The position numbers and the translations under genes are program-made. 64,000 nt of DNA from UBA8914 sp034002905 (GTDB lineage: Bacteria > Pseudomonadota > Alphaproteobacteria > UBA9219), in the NCBI GenBank assembly GCA_034002905.1, contig JAVEZQ010000001.1:1-64000 (forward strand), read 5' to 3'. Numbering within the stretch: the first letter of the stretch is position 1; each line of letters begins with the position of its first letter. This document shows positions 1 to 8,798 of the stretch, one piece after another. The notes under the pieces are model-generated. The model did not search any database, was not told the origin of the DNA, and worked only from the letters and a program-made list of their open reading frames with translations.

Positions 1-80
1 CTACCCGTTACCTGTTCTAAAGAACGAAGAGGCGTGGATGTCCCAATGTGTGTCTATTTAATTGATCTATCAGGAAGATT

Positions 81-157
<77 letters not shown>

Positions 158-183
158 TCACCAAGAAATGAGATACCGTTTAG

Positions 184-290
184 GAGCCCGGTAGCTCTTG
201 TTTTTTATCCTGCGCCTTGCGGCTTCGGATGGGCGGGCTGCTCCCCGCTTCGCCTTTGAGGCTTCGCTGGGCAAGCTACCCCGCGTCACC
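184..290. repeat. Scrambled fragments of the neighbouring tRNA-fMet
   Basis: Three pieces match the tRNA gene. Positions 184-197 carry its D-arm in inverted orientation, 13 nt matching 132-144, and are followed by a T-run. Positions 235-244 repeat 140-149 directly. Positions 279-290 repeat the 12 nt at 151-162 directly (5' acceptor end plus 5 flanking bases). They cannot fold into a tRNA. They look like remnants of recombination at the tRNA, but that is inference. The rest of 158-453 shows no gene. Confidence 0.6.
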
Positions 291-453
291 TATAAAATGT
301 TGAAAAGTCTCAGGCTCTTGGCCATTGCCCATCAACGGAAGAGCCGTTTTAGCCCCTCTGTACCCAAGATGCAAGGGTAATAAATCAATATCTGGCGCAC
401 AATCCGGGAAATCCTGAAAAATAGGCGTTTTCCTGAGGGAAGGACGTTGTTTG

Positions 454-1521
454 CTACGGCATATTTGCGGCCTTGCGGGCGCGGATCCAGCGGGCGACAT
501 TATCGTTATGGTCGCTCAGCGATTTTGCGAAAGCATGCCCTCCTGTGCCATCGGCAACGAAATAAAGGAAGTCGGTCTTTTCGGGGTGCAGGACGGCCTC
601 GATCGCCGCCTTTCCGGGGTTACAGATGGGCTGGGGCGGCAGCCCAGCATTTTGATAGGTATTGATGGGGGACTCAATCATCAGGTCGCGACGCAAGAGA
701 GAGCGACCCAGCGATTGTTGCCCATTTGTGAGGGCATAGATCACGGTCGGATCGGATTGAAGCGGCATTCCGATTTTTAAGCGGTTGAGAAAGACACTGG
801 CAACACGGGCGCGCTCTTCGGCCTTAAAACCTGTTTCCTTTTCCACGATGGAGGCGAGGATCAAGGCTTCTTGCGGCGTTTTGAGAAGGAGGGACGGATC
901 GCGCTTGTCCCACATTTCCTGTAACTGGGATGTGAGATTTTTGGTCATGCGGGCAAGTACGGCGCTGCGTTCATCGCCATAACTGTAGTGGTAGGTTTCG
1001 GGCTGAACTGCGCCCTCGGCCGGGGTTTGGGTGATCTCGCCGGTCAGAACGGGGATGCTTTGCAAGAGAGAGACAACCTCGTGGCTTGTCGTGCCTTCGG
1101 GTACGGTGACTTGGCGCGTCACGCATTTGCCATCGCGCAGTTTCTTTGTGAGATCCAGCACATTCATGCCGACAGGGAACTCGTATTCTCCGGCTTTGAT
1201 CTGATCCTTGGCCATCAGGCGTGCTGACAGGCGGAACAGCCATTTATTAACAAGCAGATCGTTGGAGTCGAGCCGCTCTGTAATTTGTTGAATATTGCTG
1301 CCGCGTGGGATGATAACGATCTTCGTTTCCTGTGCGGGGCCGGGTGTGAAGAGCGCCACGAAAAAAAGGCACCCTGCGACAAACGTCAACAGCACCGTTG
1401 CAAGACAGAAATAGGGCAGGATGTGCCGTTTCTTTTTGAGGGCTGGCGTTTCTTGCGTTGTCGCGGGTTCGGTTGGGGAAGGCTCGTTTGGCGTGTTCTG
1501 GGTCAATGTTTCATCTCGCAT
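454..1521 (-). CDS. mltG: Endolytic murein transglycosylase MltG (YceG-like)
   Basis: A 355-residue inner-membrane protein expected to cut nascent glycan strands in the periplasm and so limit peptidoglycan chain length. A cytoplasmic Thr/Pro-rich N terminus is followed by one membrane segment (about residues 35-60) and a periplasmic YceG domain. Visible family motifs are ILASIVEKET, containing the catalytic Glu, then LQSDPTVIYAL and the C-terminal NPGKAAIEAVLHPEKTDFLYFV block. Length is normal. I take the ATG at 1521 rather than an in-frame TTG nine codons upstream; neither has a strong ribosome binding site. The gene is transcribed toward the tRNA. Confidence 0.93.
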   Translation of the reverse strand: MRDETLTQNTPNEPSPTEPATTQETPALKKKRHILPYFCLATVLLTFVAGCLFFVALFTPGPAQETKIVIIPRGSNIQQITERLDSNDLLVNKWLFRLSARLMAKDQIKAGEYEFPVGMNVLDLTKKLRDGKCVTRQVTVPEGTTSHEVVSLLQSIPVLTGEITQTPAEGAVQPETYHYSYGDERSAVLARMTKNLTSQLQEMWDKRDPSLLLKTPQEALILASIVEKETGFKAEERARVASVFLNRLKIGMPLQSDPTVIYALTNGQQSLGRSLLRRDLMIESPINTYQNAGLPPQPICNPGKAAIEAVLHPEKTDFLYFVADGTGGHAFAKSLSDHNDNVARWIRARKAANMP

Positions 1522-1590
1522 AAAGTTTCGAATCAGAACTTTAGCCAAGAATGGGCAAAACGGGAAGAGGTAAGCGTTTGAGCAGGTTCT

Positions 1591-2415
1591 CTAGAATTTG
1601 ATGCTTTTACTTTCATAGCGGCGGCCAAGGAAAGAGGGGAGTTTATTCCCGTTCTGGCTGCCGGGGAATTGTGCCATCTGATAGGAAGGGTCTGTTTTGG
1701 TGCGATAGCTCCAAAGGGCATCGGGATTGTGGTGATAGAACAAGTCCGACACCGCTTCGGTTCGCACCCAATCAATGACCTGTTTGCGATGCATGATTTT
1801 CCAGACGCCTGCGCTGCCGCTGGGATTGCGCTCAATCCGGTCAAGATAACGGCTACCGATAAAGACATCTTCGCGTCCTGTCGGCTTGTCCAAACGGAAA
1901 TGCGCTTGGCAGTAGGATTCGGTTAGGGCTACATCACCTTCAAGCGTCGTGTGAATGTTGCCGATTAGGTGATGGGAGGAACGGACCTGATTCATCACAC
2001 CGATGACCCAGTGAATGTAGTCGTTTGAGGCACCTTGGAAGACGCCGGGCCCAAAGTCCAAAGTTGCATCAGGATGAAAGACCGAACGTAAAAGCGTTTC
2101 ATCAATGCGATCCAGCCCGCGCGCAAGGCGATAGATCAAATCGCGGATTTCCGATTTGTCGATGACGGCCTGAAGATTGGCGGGAAGGGGTGCCGCAGCA
2201 GAAGCTTTTGGGGGCAGTAAGGCCGCACCTAAGCGCGGAGGCCTCATCGTCGAAAGGGTTTTAAGGGAGGCGGCGGTTTTTGACGGTTTGGGTTCGGCCT
2301 TTGGCTTGGCGGCCAAAGGTTTAGCGGTCTTGGGGGCGTTCTTGGACGAAGGCGCGGCCTTAGATGGCGGGGCAGCCTTTTTTGTCTTGGAAGCTACGGG
2401 TGCTTTTTTTGCCAT
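1591..2415 (-). CDS. SnoaL-like (NTF2-fold) protein with Lys/Ala/Pro-rich N-terminal tail
   Basis: 274 residues in two parts. The first ~75 residues are almost only Lys, Ala, Pro and Ser, in a pattern like histone H1 or bacterial nucleoid tails. From about residue 85 there is a SnoaL_4-like NTF2 fold: an acidic/aromatic start (DLIYRLARGLDRID), the FHPDATLDFGPGVF strand region and SHHLIGNIHTTLEGDVA. SnoaL_4 proteins include ring-hydroxylating dioxygenase beta-like and dehydratase-like members; the substrate here is unknown. The ATG at 2415 is chosen because GAGG lies 6 nt upstream. The tail may bind nucleic acid, or may only be low complexity. Confidence 0.7.
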   Translation of the reverse strand: MAKKAPVASKTKKAAPPSKAAPSSKNAPKTAKPLAAKPKAEPKPSKTAASLKTLSTMRPPRLGAALLPPKASAAAPLPANLQAVIDKSEIRDLIYRLARGLDRIDETLLRSVFHPDATLDFGPGVFQGASNDYIHWVIGVMNQVRSSHHLIGNIHTTLEGDVALTESYCQAHFRLDKPTGREDVFIGSRYLDRIERNPSGSAGVWKIMHRKQVIDWVRTEAVSDLFYHHNPDALWSYRTKTDPSYQMAQFPGSQNGNKLPSFLGRRYESKSIKF

Positions 2416-2454
2416 CACAAGCCTCAATCAAACGGGTCATTATCCTTTGCGAGA

Positions 2455-2890
2455 CTAGGTTTAGCACGGGTTATTCCGTTTTCGTACACTTTTTTCAGTT
2501 GTTTAGGCCTTTTTTTTGACAGGAAGACAATAAAGGCAGTTTTTTATGTATAAAAAGAACAGAAAAAAGTGAATAACGACTTATAATTTCAACACTATGT
2601 GTTCAATACAGGCCCCCCATTTTTGTATGTATGTATTTATTGGTTTTTTATTTGTTATTGTCTTGAATAAGAAAGAAAAACAGGCCCCTTTTTTCTTGGG
2701 AGTTCTGTAAAGCACTTAACAAATGTGGAATTGATTCGTCTATGTCAGTTAAGGGAGACGGTTAGAGCCCCCGAACCATGGGGCAGGGATTCTTTCAGGC
2801 TGGAAGATTCGATGAATCCTACCTTTTCTGTATGGCCGGACAGAAAAGAGAAATCCCTTTTTAATCAATTTTTAGCCTGAAAAGCGCAGA
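2455..2890. other. AT-rich intergenic region with a possible structured transcript near 2784-2860
   Basis: No gene is visible in about 450 bp. The first 270 bp are very AT-rich with runs of T. From 2784 several pairings can be drawn on the + strand: AGGGATT (2784-2790) with AATCCCT followed by five T, enclosing a GATTC/GAATC hairpin and a CTTTTCTG/CAGAAAAG hairpin; CAGGCT near 2799 can also pair with AGCCTG near 2874. This could be a small RNA with its own terminator or a leader of the next gene. I could not match it to a known RNA family. Confidence 0.3.
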
Positions 2891-2901
2891 ATGCGGTCGC
2901 G

Positions 2902-3375
2902 ATGATGACACCTGAAGAATACAAAGAACGCGTTGCCGGAACCAACATTGACCCACGGTCTTTGTTATGCACCGACTATTTTAACCACTTTAATGAGGTG
3001 GTTATGATGTTCAGCATGGTCGGCGATATGCCGGAACTTTTGGACGATATCGACAAGTGGGATTTCAAAACCTATCGCGAGCATTTTATGGAAAGCGGCC
3101 TTGGGTTCGCGCCGCTGGCCATTGAGTGTTATGAGGCCACGACACCGGAGCTGCGCGAGCGGTTCGAAAAGATCGCGACCCAGATGAGCATGCTGATTGT
3201 CGAGACGCGCGCCAAATTGCGGGGCATCCTCGAAAATGGCGAAATGGACAAGTTCAAGGACATTGCCAATCTTCATTCCATGGAGCTGCAGGGCATGATC
3301 GATGATGGCGCCGCGATCGTGCATGGCTATACCGCATCGATGGATCAGAGCAAGATTGATGCTATGTTCCCTTAA
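2902..3375 (+). CDS. Conserved hypothetical protein, C-terminal DQxxID-hydrophobic motif
   Basis: 157 residues, largely helical, acidic and Met-rich, with no signal peptide or membrane segment. I recognise it only as an alphaproteobacterial hypothetical. Segments worth noting are TDYFNHFNEVVMMFSMV near the N terminus and the extreme C terminus MDQSKIDAMFP. The ending resembles the short acidic-hydrophobic CheY-binding peptides at the FliM N terminus and the CheZ C terminus; a link to chemotaxis is only an inference. It lies 54 bp upstream of fmt on the same strand and may share its transcript. Start ATG could be 2902 or 2905. Confidence 0.6.
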   Translation: MMTPEEYKERVAGTNIDPRSLLCTDYFNHFNEVVMMFSMVGDMPELLDDIDKWDFKTYREHFMESGLGFAPLAIECYEATTPELRERFEKIATQMSMLIVETRAKLRGILENGEMDKFKDIANLHSMELQGMIDDGAAIVHGYTASMDQSKIDAMFP

Positions 3376-3429
3376 GGGGTCTTGTTTTACGCCCTTGCTC
3401 TCGCGCGTAACCTCACATAAAAGAGACGC

Positions 3430-4353
3430 ATGACTTCTCTTCGCCTTGTTTTTATGGGAACGCCGGATTTTGCCGTGCCTGCATTGCACGCTTTGCACAA
3501 GGCCGGGCATACGATAGCCGCTGTCTATTGCCAGCCGCCGAAACCAGCAGGACGTGGACAGGCCATCCATAAAACGCCTGTGCATCTGGCCGCCGAAGCT
3601 TTGGGGTTAACCGTTTGTACACCCAAAAGCCTACGAAAAGAGGAAGCTCAAACAGAACTGCGCGCCTTTGCGCCAGAGGTTATCGTCGTGGCAGCCTATG
3701 GCCTGATTTTACCCCAAGCGGTGCTCGACATTCCGCGACTGGGCTGCATTAATATTCATGGTTCGCTTCTGCCGCGCTGGCGCGGCGCCGCGCCCCTCCA
3801 TCGCGCGTTGCTTGCGGGTGATCAGGAAACTGGCATCACGATTATGCAGATGGATGTGGGCCTTGATACGGGTGCGATGCTGATGAAGGAAGCCTTGCCC
3901 ATCACGCACGAGACAACGGCGCAAAGTCTGCATGATGCGATGGCCACGCTTGGCGCGCGCATGATTGTTCCGGCGCTAGAGGAACTCACAAAGGGTACGC
4001 TCAAAGCGACACCGCAGCCGGAAGAGGGCATAACCTATGCCGCGAAACTAACCCGCGAAGATGGGCTTCTGGATTGGTCCAAAGACGCCACCACATTGGA
4101 GCGACAGGTGCGCGCCCTTTATCCTTGGCCCGGATGCAGCCTGACGTTAGATGGGGAAGTGATTAAGGTGCATAAGGCAAGTGTCGTTGCCAAGAGCGGT
4201 GAAGCTGGAACATTGTTGGACGAGGCTTTTACAATTGCGTGCGGAAAGGATTCTTTGCGGCTTGATGTTGTGCAAAGAGCCGGAAAGAAACCGATGGAAG
4301 GCGCCGCCGTTTTGCGCGGGTTGCGCCTTGCCGTGGGAAGCAAACTGTCATGA
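3430..4353 (+). CDS. fmt: Methionyl-tRNA formyltransferase
   Basis: 307 residues, standard length. It transfers a formyl group from 10-formyl-THF to Met-tRNA(fMet) before initiation. The N-terminal hydrolase-like domain shows VFMGTPDFAVPAL and the catalytic triad Asn108 and His110 (CINIHGSLLPRWRGAAP) with Asp146 (MDVGLDTGAM). The C-terminal OB-like domain begins near residue 205 with ITYAAKLTREDGLLDW. The stop overlaps the truA start by 4 nt (ATGA), indicating translational coupling. In many bacteria def sits directly upstream; here that place is taken by the hypothetical gene at 2902. Confidence 0.97.
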   Translation: MTSLRLVFMGTPDFAVPALHALHKAGHTIAAVYCQPPKPAGRGQAIHKTPVHLAAEALGLTVCTPKSLRKEEAQTELRAFAPEVIVVAAYGLILPQAVLDIPRLGCINIHGSLLPRWRGAAPLHRALLAGDQETGITIMQMDVGLDTGAMLMKEALPITHETTAQSLHDAMATLGARMIVPALEELTKGTLKATPQPEEGITYAAKLTREDGLLDWSKDATTLERQVRALYPWPGCSLTLDGEVIKVHKASVVAKSGEAGTLLDEAFTIACGKDSLRLDVVQRAGKKPMEGAAVLRGLRLAVGSKLS

Positions 4354-5093
4354 CGCAGCGCTGGAAGCTGATCATCGAATATGACGGTCGCAGCTTTTGC
4401 GGTTGGCAGCGACAGGAGCATGACCCCCATTCTGTGCAGCAAGTGATCGAGGACGCCATCACCGCGTTTACAGGTGAGCAAGCACGGCTTCATGTGGCGG
4501 GGCGCACCGATGCGGGTGTGCATGCGCTGGCGCAGGTTGCGCATTTCGATCTGGAAAAAGAAGTGGATGTTGCCGCCGTCGAGGGTGCGATCAATTTTCA
4601 TGTGCGGCCTCATCCCGTTTCGATCCTGAGGGCGATGCCCGTGAGCGAAGATTTTCATGCGCGTTTTTCGGCGCAAGCGCGTAGCTATCGCTATATGCTG
4701 AGCAACCGCCGTGCACCTTTGGCCCTCATGGCAGGTCGTGCATGGCATTTCACACGGCCGCTTGCGCTTGGTCCCATGCAACAAGCCGCCGCGATGCTGA
4801 TCGGCCATCATGATTTCTCGACCTTCCGCGCCAAGCATTGTCAGGCGAACTCGCCCATGCGCACCCTTGACAAGCTGGATGTGACGCAAGAGGGCGATGT
4901 GTTCTTGTTTGATGTGAAGGCTAAGTCTTTCCTTTATCATCAGGTGCGCAACATGGTCGGCACCTTGGTGATGGTTGGAACGGGGCAGTGGAGCCTTGAT
5001 GATTTCGCTGTTGCCTTTGCAGCTAAAGATCGCGCCAAGGGCGGGCCAACCGCGCCATCGGATGGGCTGTATTTCGTTAACGTGGATTATTGA
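4350..5093 (+). CDS. truA: tRNA pseudouridine(38-40) synthase TruA
   Basis: 247 residues. It isomerises uridines 38-40 in the anticodon stem-loop of many tRNAs. The catalytic Asp is D54 in the GRTDAGVHA motif. The N-terminal IIEYDGRSFCGWQRQ and the later RSYRYMLSNR and FLYHQVRNMVG motifs are all present. It is coupled to fmt by a 4-nt overlap and converges on the peptide-binding protein gene on the other strand, with the two 3' ends overlapping by 7 bp. Confidence 0.97.
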   Translation: MTQRWKLIIEYDGRSFCGWQRQEHDPHSVQQVIEDAITAFTGEQARLHVAGRTDAGVHALAQVAHFDLEKEVDVAAVEGAINFHVRPHPVSILRAMPVSEDFHARFSAQARSYRYMLSNRRAPLALMAGRAWHFTRPLALGPMQQAAAMLIGHHDFSTFRAKHCQANSPMRTLDKLDVTQEGDVFLFDVKAKSFLYHQVRNMVGTLVMVGTGQWSLDDFAVAFAAKDRAKGGPTAPSDGLYFVNVDY

Positions 5094-6955
5094 TCCAAAG
5101 GCGTCGCCCACCAGCTTTCGATAATCGGGCCGTAAAGAGGAATGGTGGAGGGATGCGCGAGGCCCTCTTTCCAAAAGGCGATTTGATCGGCACTTAAGTA
5201 ATAGAGCGGCACGACATAGTTGCCTGCCATCAAAACGCGGTCGAGCGCACGCGTTGTCGCTACCAGATCCTCGCGCGTGCGTGCTGCAGGAATAGCGGCA
5301 GCCAGCGCATCGACAACGGGATCACAGATGCCCGCATAGTTGCGGCTTCCTTGTTGCTTGGCGGCGTTGCAGCTCCAAAAGAAGGTTTGTTCATTGCCCG
5401 GCGAGAGCGAATTAAACCAGCGTCCCGACGTGATATCGTAATTAAAGCTGTTGAGGCGCTCTTGATATTGCGCGCTATCTACCGTGCGCACGTTGAGCTT
5501 GATGCCCAAGCGGTCCAGCTCGCGCGCCCATGCCAGCGCAACTTTTTCCTCCGTTGGATCGCTGAGCATAATTTCAAAAGCAAGGGGTTGGCCTTTTGGT
5601 GCATAAAGCTGGCCTTCTTTGAGTGTATAACCTGCGTTTTTCAGCATAGTCGCCGCTTCAAGCAAAGCGACGCGTCGTGCGCCATCTCTTGTGTTGTCCG
5701 ACAGTGAAAAGGGCGTTTCAAAGACGGAGGCGGGAAGCTTGTCTTTGTAACGCAGGAGGACATCGCGTTCCAGCCCTTCGGGCGCTTTGGATCCGGCTGC
5801 AAGCTCAGAGTTCGGGAAATAGCTGTTCGCGCGCGTATAGGCCTCTTGGAAAAGTGCGGTGTTGATCCAGTCAAAGTCAAAGGCCAGATTCATTGCACGT
5901 CGGAGCGTTGGGTCGTTTAAGAGCGCATGCCGTGTGTTGAAGATAAAGGCGCGCAAGGATTCCGTGCGATGATGCGGAAACTTTTCAAGCGCCATGCGGT
6001 TATCCGCCAGAGCGGGGCCGTCATAGCCTTTGGCCCATTTTTTTGGGTCAAGCTCGCGGCGCAGATCATAGGCGTGGGCCTTAAAGGCTTGCAGGGCGAT
6101 ACTGTCATCGCGGTAGAAATCGATGCGGACTTCATCGAAGTTGAACAGGCCTTTTTGGGCAGGTAACGCGCGCCCCCAATAGTCCTTGTCACGCGTCAGG
6201 GTCAGGCTACGACCCACATCGACTTTGGTGATCAGATAGGGGCCGCTGGCGATGGGCGGGCGCAATGTCGTTTGATTAAAGGGTCTGTCTTGCCAATCAT
6301 GGCGCGGCAAGATCGGCATCAGGCCTATAATCAACGGCATCTCGTTGTCCCATGTGCCGTTGTCCTGTTTCTTGAAATCAAAACGCACGCGCTTGTCTGA
6401 CAGCTTTTGGGCGCGGGCAACTTTTTTGTAATAGGTACGATGGTTCGGGCGACCCTGATCGCGCAGCGTTTCAAAGGAAAAGAGAACATCATCCGCTGTC
6501 ACCGACGTGCCGTCCGAAAAATGCGCAGCGGGGTTGAGGTTGAAGATGATAAAGGATCGATCTTCTGGTACTTCGACCGTTTGCGCGAGCAAACCGTAAA
6601 GCGTGAAGGGTTCGTCCCAGCTCCGTGCCATCAGGCTTTCATAAACGGCCGCGGAGGAAAACAGGCTAAAGGCTGGTGCCTGTGGCACGGTACCGCGTAC
6701 GATAAAGGGATTGAGGCTGTCAAAGCTCCCGACAACGCCGAGCTTGAGCGTACCGCCCTTGGGTGCATCGGGATTGACATAGGAAAAGGAGCTGTAATTT
6801 GCCGGAAGTTTCGGATCGCCATGCATGGCAAGGAAAGGTTGAGGCTGCAGAGATTCTGCTCTCAGCAAAGTCGGCCAGCAAAGGACTCCTAAAAAGGCGA
6901 GGGTTATTGACGTTTTGATCCATGGTTTTACGCCATAGGAAAGGAGCCTACACAT
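5087..6955 (-). CDS. YejA-type ABC transporter peptide-binding protein (family 5)
   Basis: 622 residues with a signal peptide (WIKTSITLAFLGVLCWPTLLRA, split here as a hydrophobic run ending before AES). The mature part has the SBP_bac_5 signature: NPDAPKGGTLKLGVVG, FDSLNPFI, then the TADDVLFSFE block and the two-lobe fold of oligopeptide/microcin C binding proteins such as YejA. It would capture peptides in the periplasm for an ABC importer, but no permease or ATPase gene is nearby. Its start codon follows the upstream stop with no gap and no clear Shine-Dalgarno, so expression probably depends on the gene at 7570-6956. Confidence 0.85.
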   Translation of the reverse strand: MCRLLSYGVKPWIKTSITLAFLGVLCWPTLLRAESLQPQPFLAMHGDPKLPANYSSFSYVNPDAPKGGTLKLGVVGSFDSLNPFIVRGTVPQAPAFSLFSSAAVYESLMARSWDEPFTLYGLLAQTVEVPEDRSFIIFNLNPAAHFSDGTSVTADDVLFSFETLRDQGRPNHRTYYKKVARAQKLSDKRVRFDFKKQDNGTWDNEMPLIIGLMPILPRHDWQDRPFNQTTLRPPIASGPYLITKVDVGRSLTLTRDKDYWGRALPAQKGLFNFDEVRIDFYRDDSIALQAFKAHAYDLRRELDPKKWAKGYDGPALADNRMALEKFPHHRTESLRAFIFNTRHALLNDPTLRRAMNLAFDFDWINTALFQEAYTRANSYFPNSELAAGSKAPEGLERDVLLRYKDKLPASVFETPFSLSDNTRDGARRVALLEAATMLKNAGYTLKEGQLYAPKGQPLAFEIMLSDPTEEKVALAWARELDRLGIKLNVRTVDSAQYQERLNSFNYDITSGRWFNSLSPGNEQTFFWSCNAAKQQGSRNYAGICDPVVDALAAAIPAARTREDLVATTRALDRVLMAGNYVVPLYYLSADQIAFWKEGLAHPSTIPLYGPIIESWWATPLDQ

Positions 6956-7570
6956 TTACGGTACCGTGCAGTGGCTGTCAGCTGTATCTGTTGGTGGCGT
7001 GATAATGATCACAAATTTCTGGCTTTCGCTGTTTGGATCATAGAGCAATTCGGAGCTTGAAAATTTCTCGGCAGCTCGTTTAAGCCCTTCGACAATCGGC
7101 CCGCTATGGTTGCCATTTGTGGGCGCTGTCCAAATGCATCGTCCACCTGCATCGCCAGCGTTGATATACATCCACTCGTCCATGCCTTTTGAAGCTTGGG
7201 GATAGGGAGTAACGCGCAAACCTGTCCAGACGCTTTGTTGTGCGGCGGAGACAAGGGGATCATTCGGACAGGTCAGCGCCGAGACAAGCGTGCCGTCATC
7301 TTGATCCGAGCAGGGGTAGGAGTCCAAGGCGCAAGGGGCACTGGCAAAGTTCGTACCGTTGACTTCGTACTGCAACTGACACTCCGCGATTTTCGAGCGG
7401 ATCAGGTTGGCTTGCCCCACAACATCGTTTGTGATGCGGTCAGACGTTCCCGCTGTGCCAAAACCGCCGCTGGAACTTGCGGCAAAGGCAGCAGCCAGAG
7501 CTCCCATAATGGCGATGATAAAGAGAATAGGGCCGATAGCGATCCCTGCCCTTGAATCGAGCTTGGTCAT
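6956..7570 (-). CDS. Pilin-like secreted protein of unknown function
   Basis: 204 residues with an N terminus (short basic stretch, Arg-Ala-Gly, then about 22 hydrophobic residues IAIGPILFIIAIMGALAAA) that looks like a pseudopilin or type IV prepilin-like anchor, though the usual Phe+1/Glu+5 is missing. The exported part has five or so Cys (AECQLQYEV, APCALD, YPCSDQDD, LTCPND, GRCIW, SHCTVP) that could form disulfides. AAAGGA lies 6 nt before the ATG. It directly precedes the YejA-type gene with no gap. I do not recognise the family. Confidence 0.6.
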   Translation of the reverse strand: MTKLDSRAGIAIGPILFIIAIMGALAAAFAASSSGGFGTAGTSDRITNDVVGQANLIRSKIAECQLQYEVNGTNFASAPCALDSYPCSDQDDGTLVSALTCPNDPLVSAAQQSVWTGLRVTPYPQASKGMDEWMYINAGDAGGRCIWTAPTNGNHSGPIVEGLKRAAEKFSSSELLYDPNSESQKFVIIITPPTDTADSHCTVP

Positions 7571-7630
7571 GTCTGTCCTTTAGAGCCTTGTCTGTCCGAA
7601 AGCCATGTGGCGAAGGGAGGCGGCTCGTTC

Positions 7631-8653
7631 TCAGTAAGAGTCGAAACTGTAACGTAATTGAAGGCCATATTCAATCGTGTGGTTGGTTGGTTCCGTTCCA
7701 CAGACAATATAAACATTTGTGCTGGCGCAATCCGTTGTGGATTTGTTGATCCCCCAGTAATTGAGATAGGGACCAAAGGACCAGGCTCGAATGCCATACA
7801 TGAAGTGGGTGCGAAGACCAAGGCCAAAACGTTGGTTATTTGTGATATCGGGATAGTCAGAGGAGACATCGCTTAACTTGCTGGTTTGCCAGCCTTGCAA
7901 CAGAGGGTCGATCTCGGCAAGGAAGGAAAGCTTGTGCCCATTGCTTAAAAACGTACGCGTTTCCGCGCCGACAGGCACAAATAAATAATGGCTGCCACGT
8001 CGATAGCCACTGGCTCCAGTTGTTGTCACACCACGTGCATCGTTGTTAACGTGGCGATAGCCCAAACCTAGATAGGGCGAGACGCCAAAGCGTCCAATCC
8101 TAAAATCATGTCCAGCTGTGGCGCGCAATTCGGCGATGATGTTGGGATCGTCAGATTCCCCTGAACCGGTATAGTGAACGGGGCCACCCGCAAAACGCGT
8201 ATCAAGACGTGCGAACCAGTCTTGGCCTAGCACATGGGTGATGGCCGCCGTAAGGCCAAACTGCGGGCCGTTGAGCTTCACGTTCAAAGTCGGTTCGTGA
8301 TAGTGATAGCCGGATATTTGCCCGCCGACATCAATGCCCGATTGTGTATCGAGCGCCATTGTCGAGTTCGATGACAAATGTGTTTGGCGTGGCGCGGGTT
8401 CGGGATTCGCGGGCGGTTGCCAATCGCTTTTGACAGGTTCGGTGGAAAGGGAACGTATGGGCGTTTCGTCTTTCTGTTCCGAAGAGAAATAGTCTCGCTC
8501 ACGCAGCGGCGGACGCGGTCCCTGTGTGGGCTGATAATCCCACATAGCCCCGCGATCATCCGCAGGAGTCCATTCCGCTTGGGCGGGCAGGGAAAGAGCC
8601 GTAAGGCTGACAAGACCAAGAAGGGCCGCAAGGCCGATGCGGTGAAGAGACAT
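7631..8653 (-). CDS. Outer-membrane beta-barrel protein
   Basis: 340 residues. The signal peptide (LAALLGLVSLTALSLPAQA) is followed by a Pro/Glu/Arg-rich linker and, from about residue 110, alternating hydrophobic/aromatic strands ending in LQLRYSFDSY, a typical barrel C terminus with aromatic residues. Strand pairs such as HVLGQDWFARLDTRFAGG and GHDFRIGRFGVSPYLGLGYR suggest about ten strands. It could be an adhesin-like or porin-like barrel; no substrate can be named. The ATG at 8653 is preferred over an upstream in-frame start because it precedes the signal peptide and has AGAGG upstream. Confidence 0.75.
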   Translation of the reverse strand: MSLHRIGLAALLGLVSLTALSLPAQAEWTPADDRGAMWDYQPTQGPRPPLRERDYFSSEQKDETPIRSLSTEPVKSDWQPPANPEPAPRQTHLSSNSTMALDTQSGIDVGGQISGYHYHEPTLNVKLNGPQFGLTAAITHVLGQDWFARLDTRFAGGPVHYTGSGESDDPNIIAELRATAGHDFRIGRFGVSPYLGLGYRHVNNDARGVTTTGASGYRRGSHYLFVPVGAETRTFLSNGHKLSFLAEIDPLLQGWQTSKLSDVSSDYPDITNNQRFGLGLRTHFMYGIRAWSFGPYLNYWGINKSTTDCASTNVYIVCGTEPTNHTIEYGLQLRYSFDSY

Positions 8654-8798
8654 GGGGTTTAAACCTCTTTGTGCTGAGAAAACAAACGAATCATAGACTA
8701 ACATACTGATTCATCAAAGCAGAATGGACAAAGGGCCAAGGATCGATTATGGTCTGTGCCTAATAGGCAACGCCATTCCCTAACGATGAGGCTTTTCC

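Noticed and set aside
2740..2880. 6S RNA or SRP RNA
   Set aside because: The pairings do not form the long bulged duplex of 6S RNA and no SRP Alu or GGAA-loop signature is seen.
4119..5174. Long open frame on the minus strand opposite truA
   Set aside because: It is the antisense shadow of truA and fmt; no protein motifs and His/Arg-rich composition typical of reverse frames.
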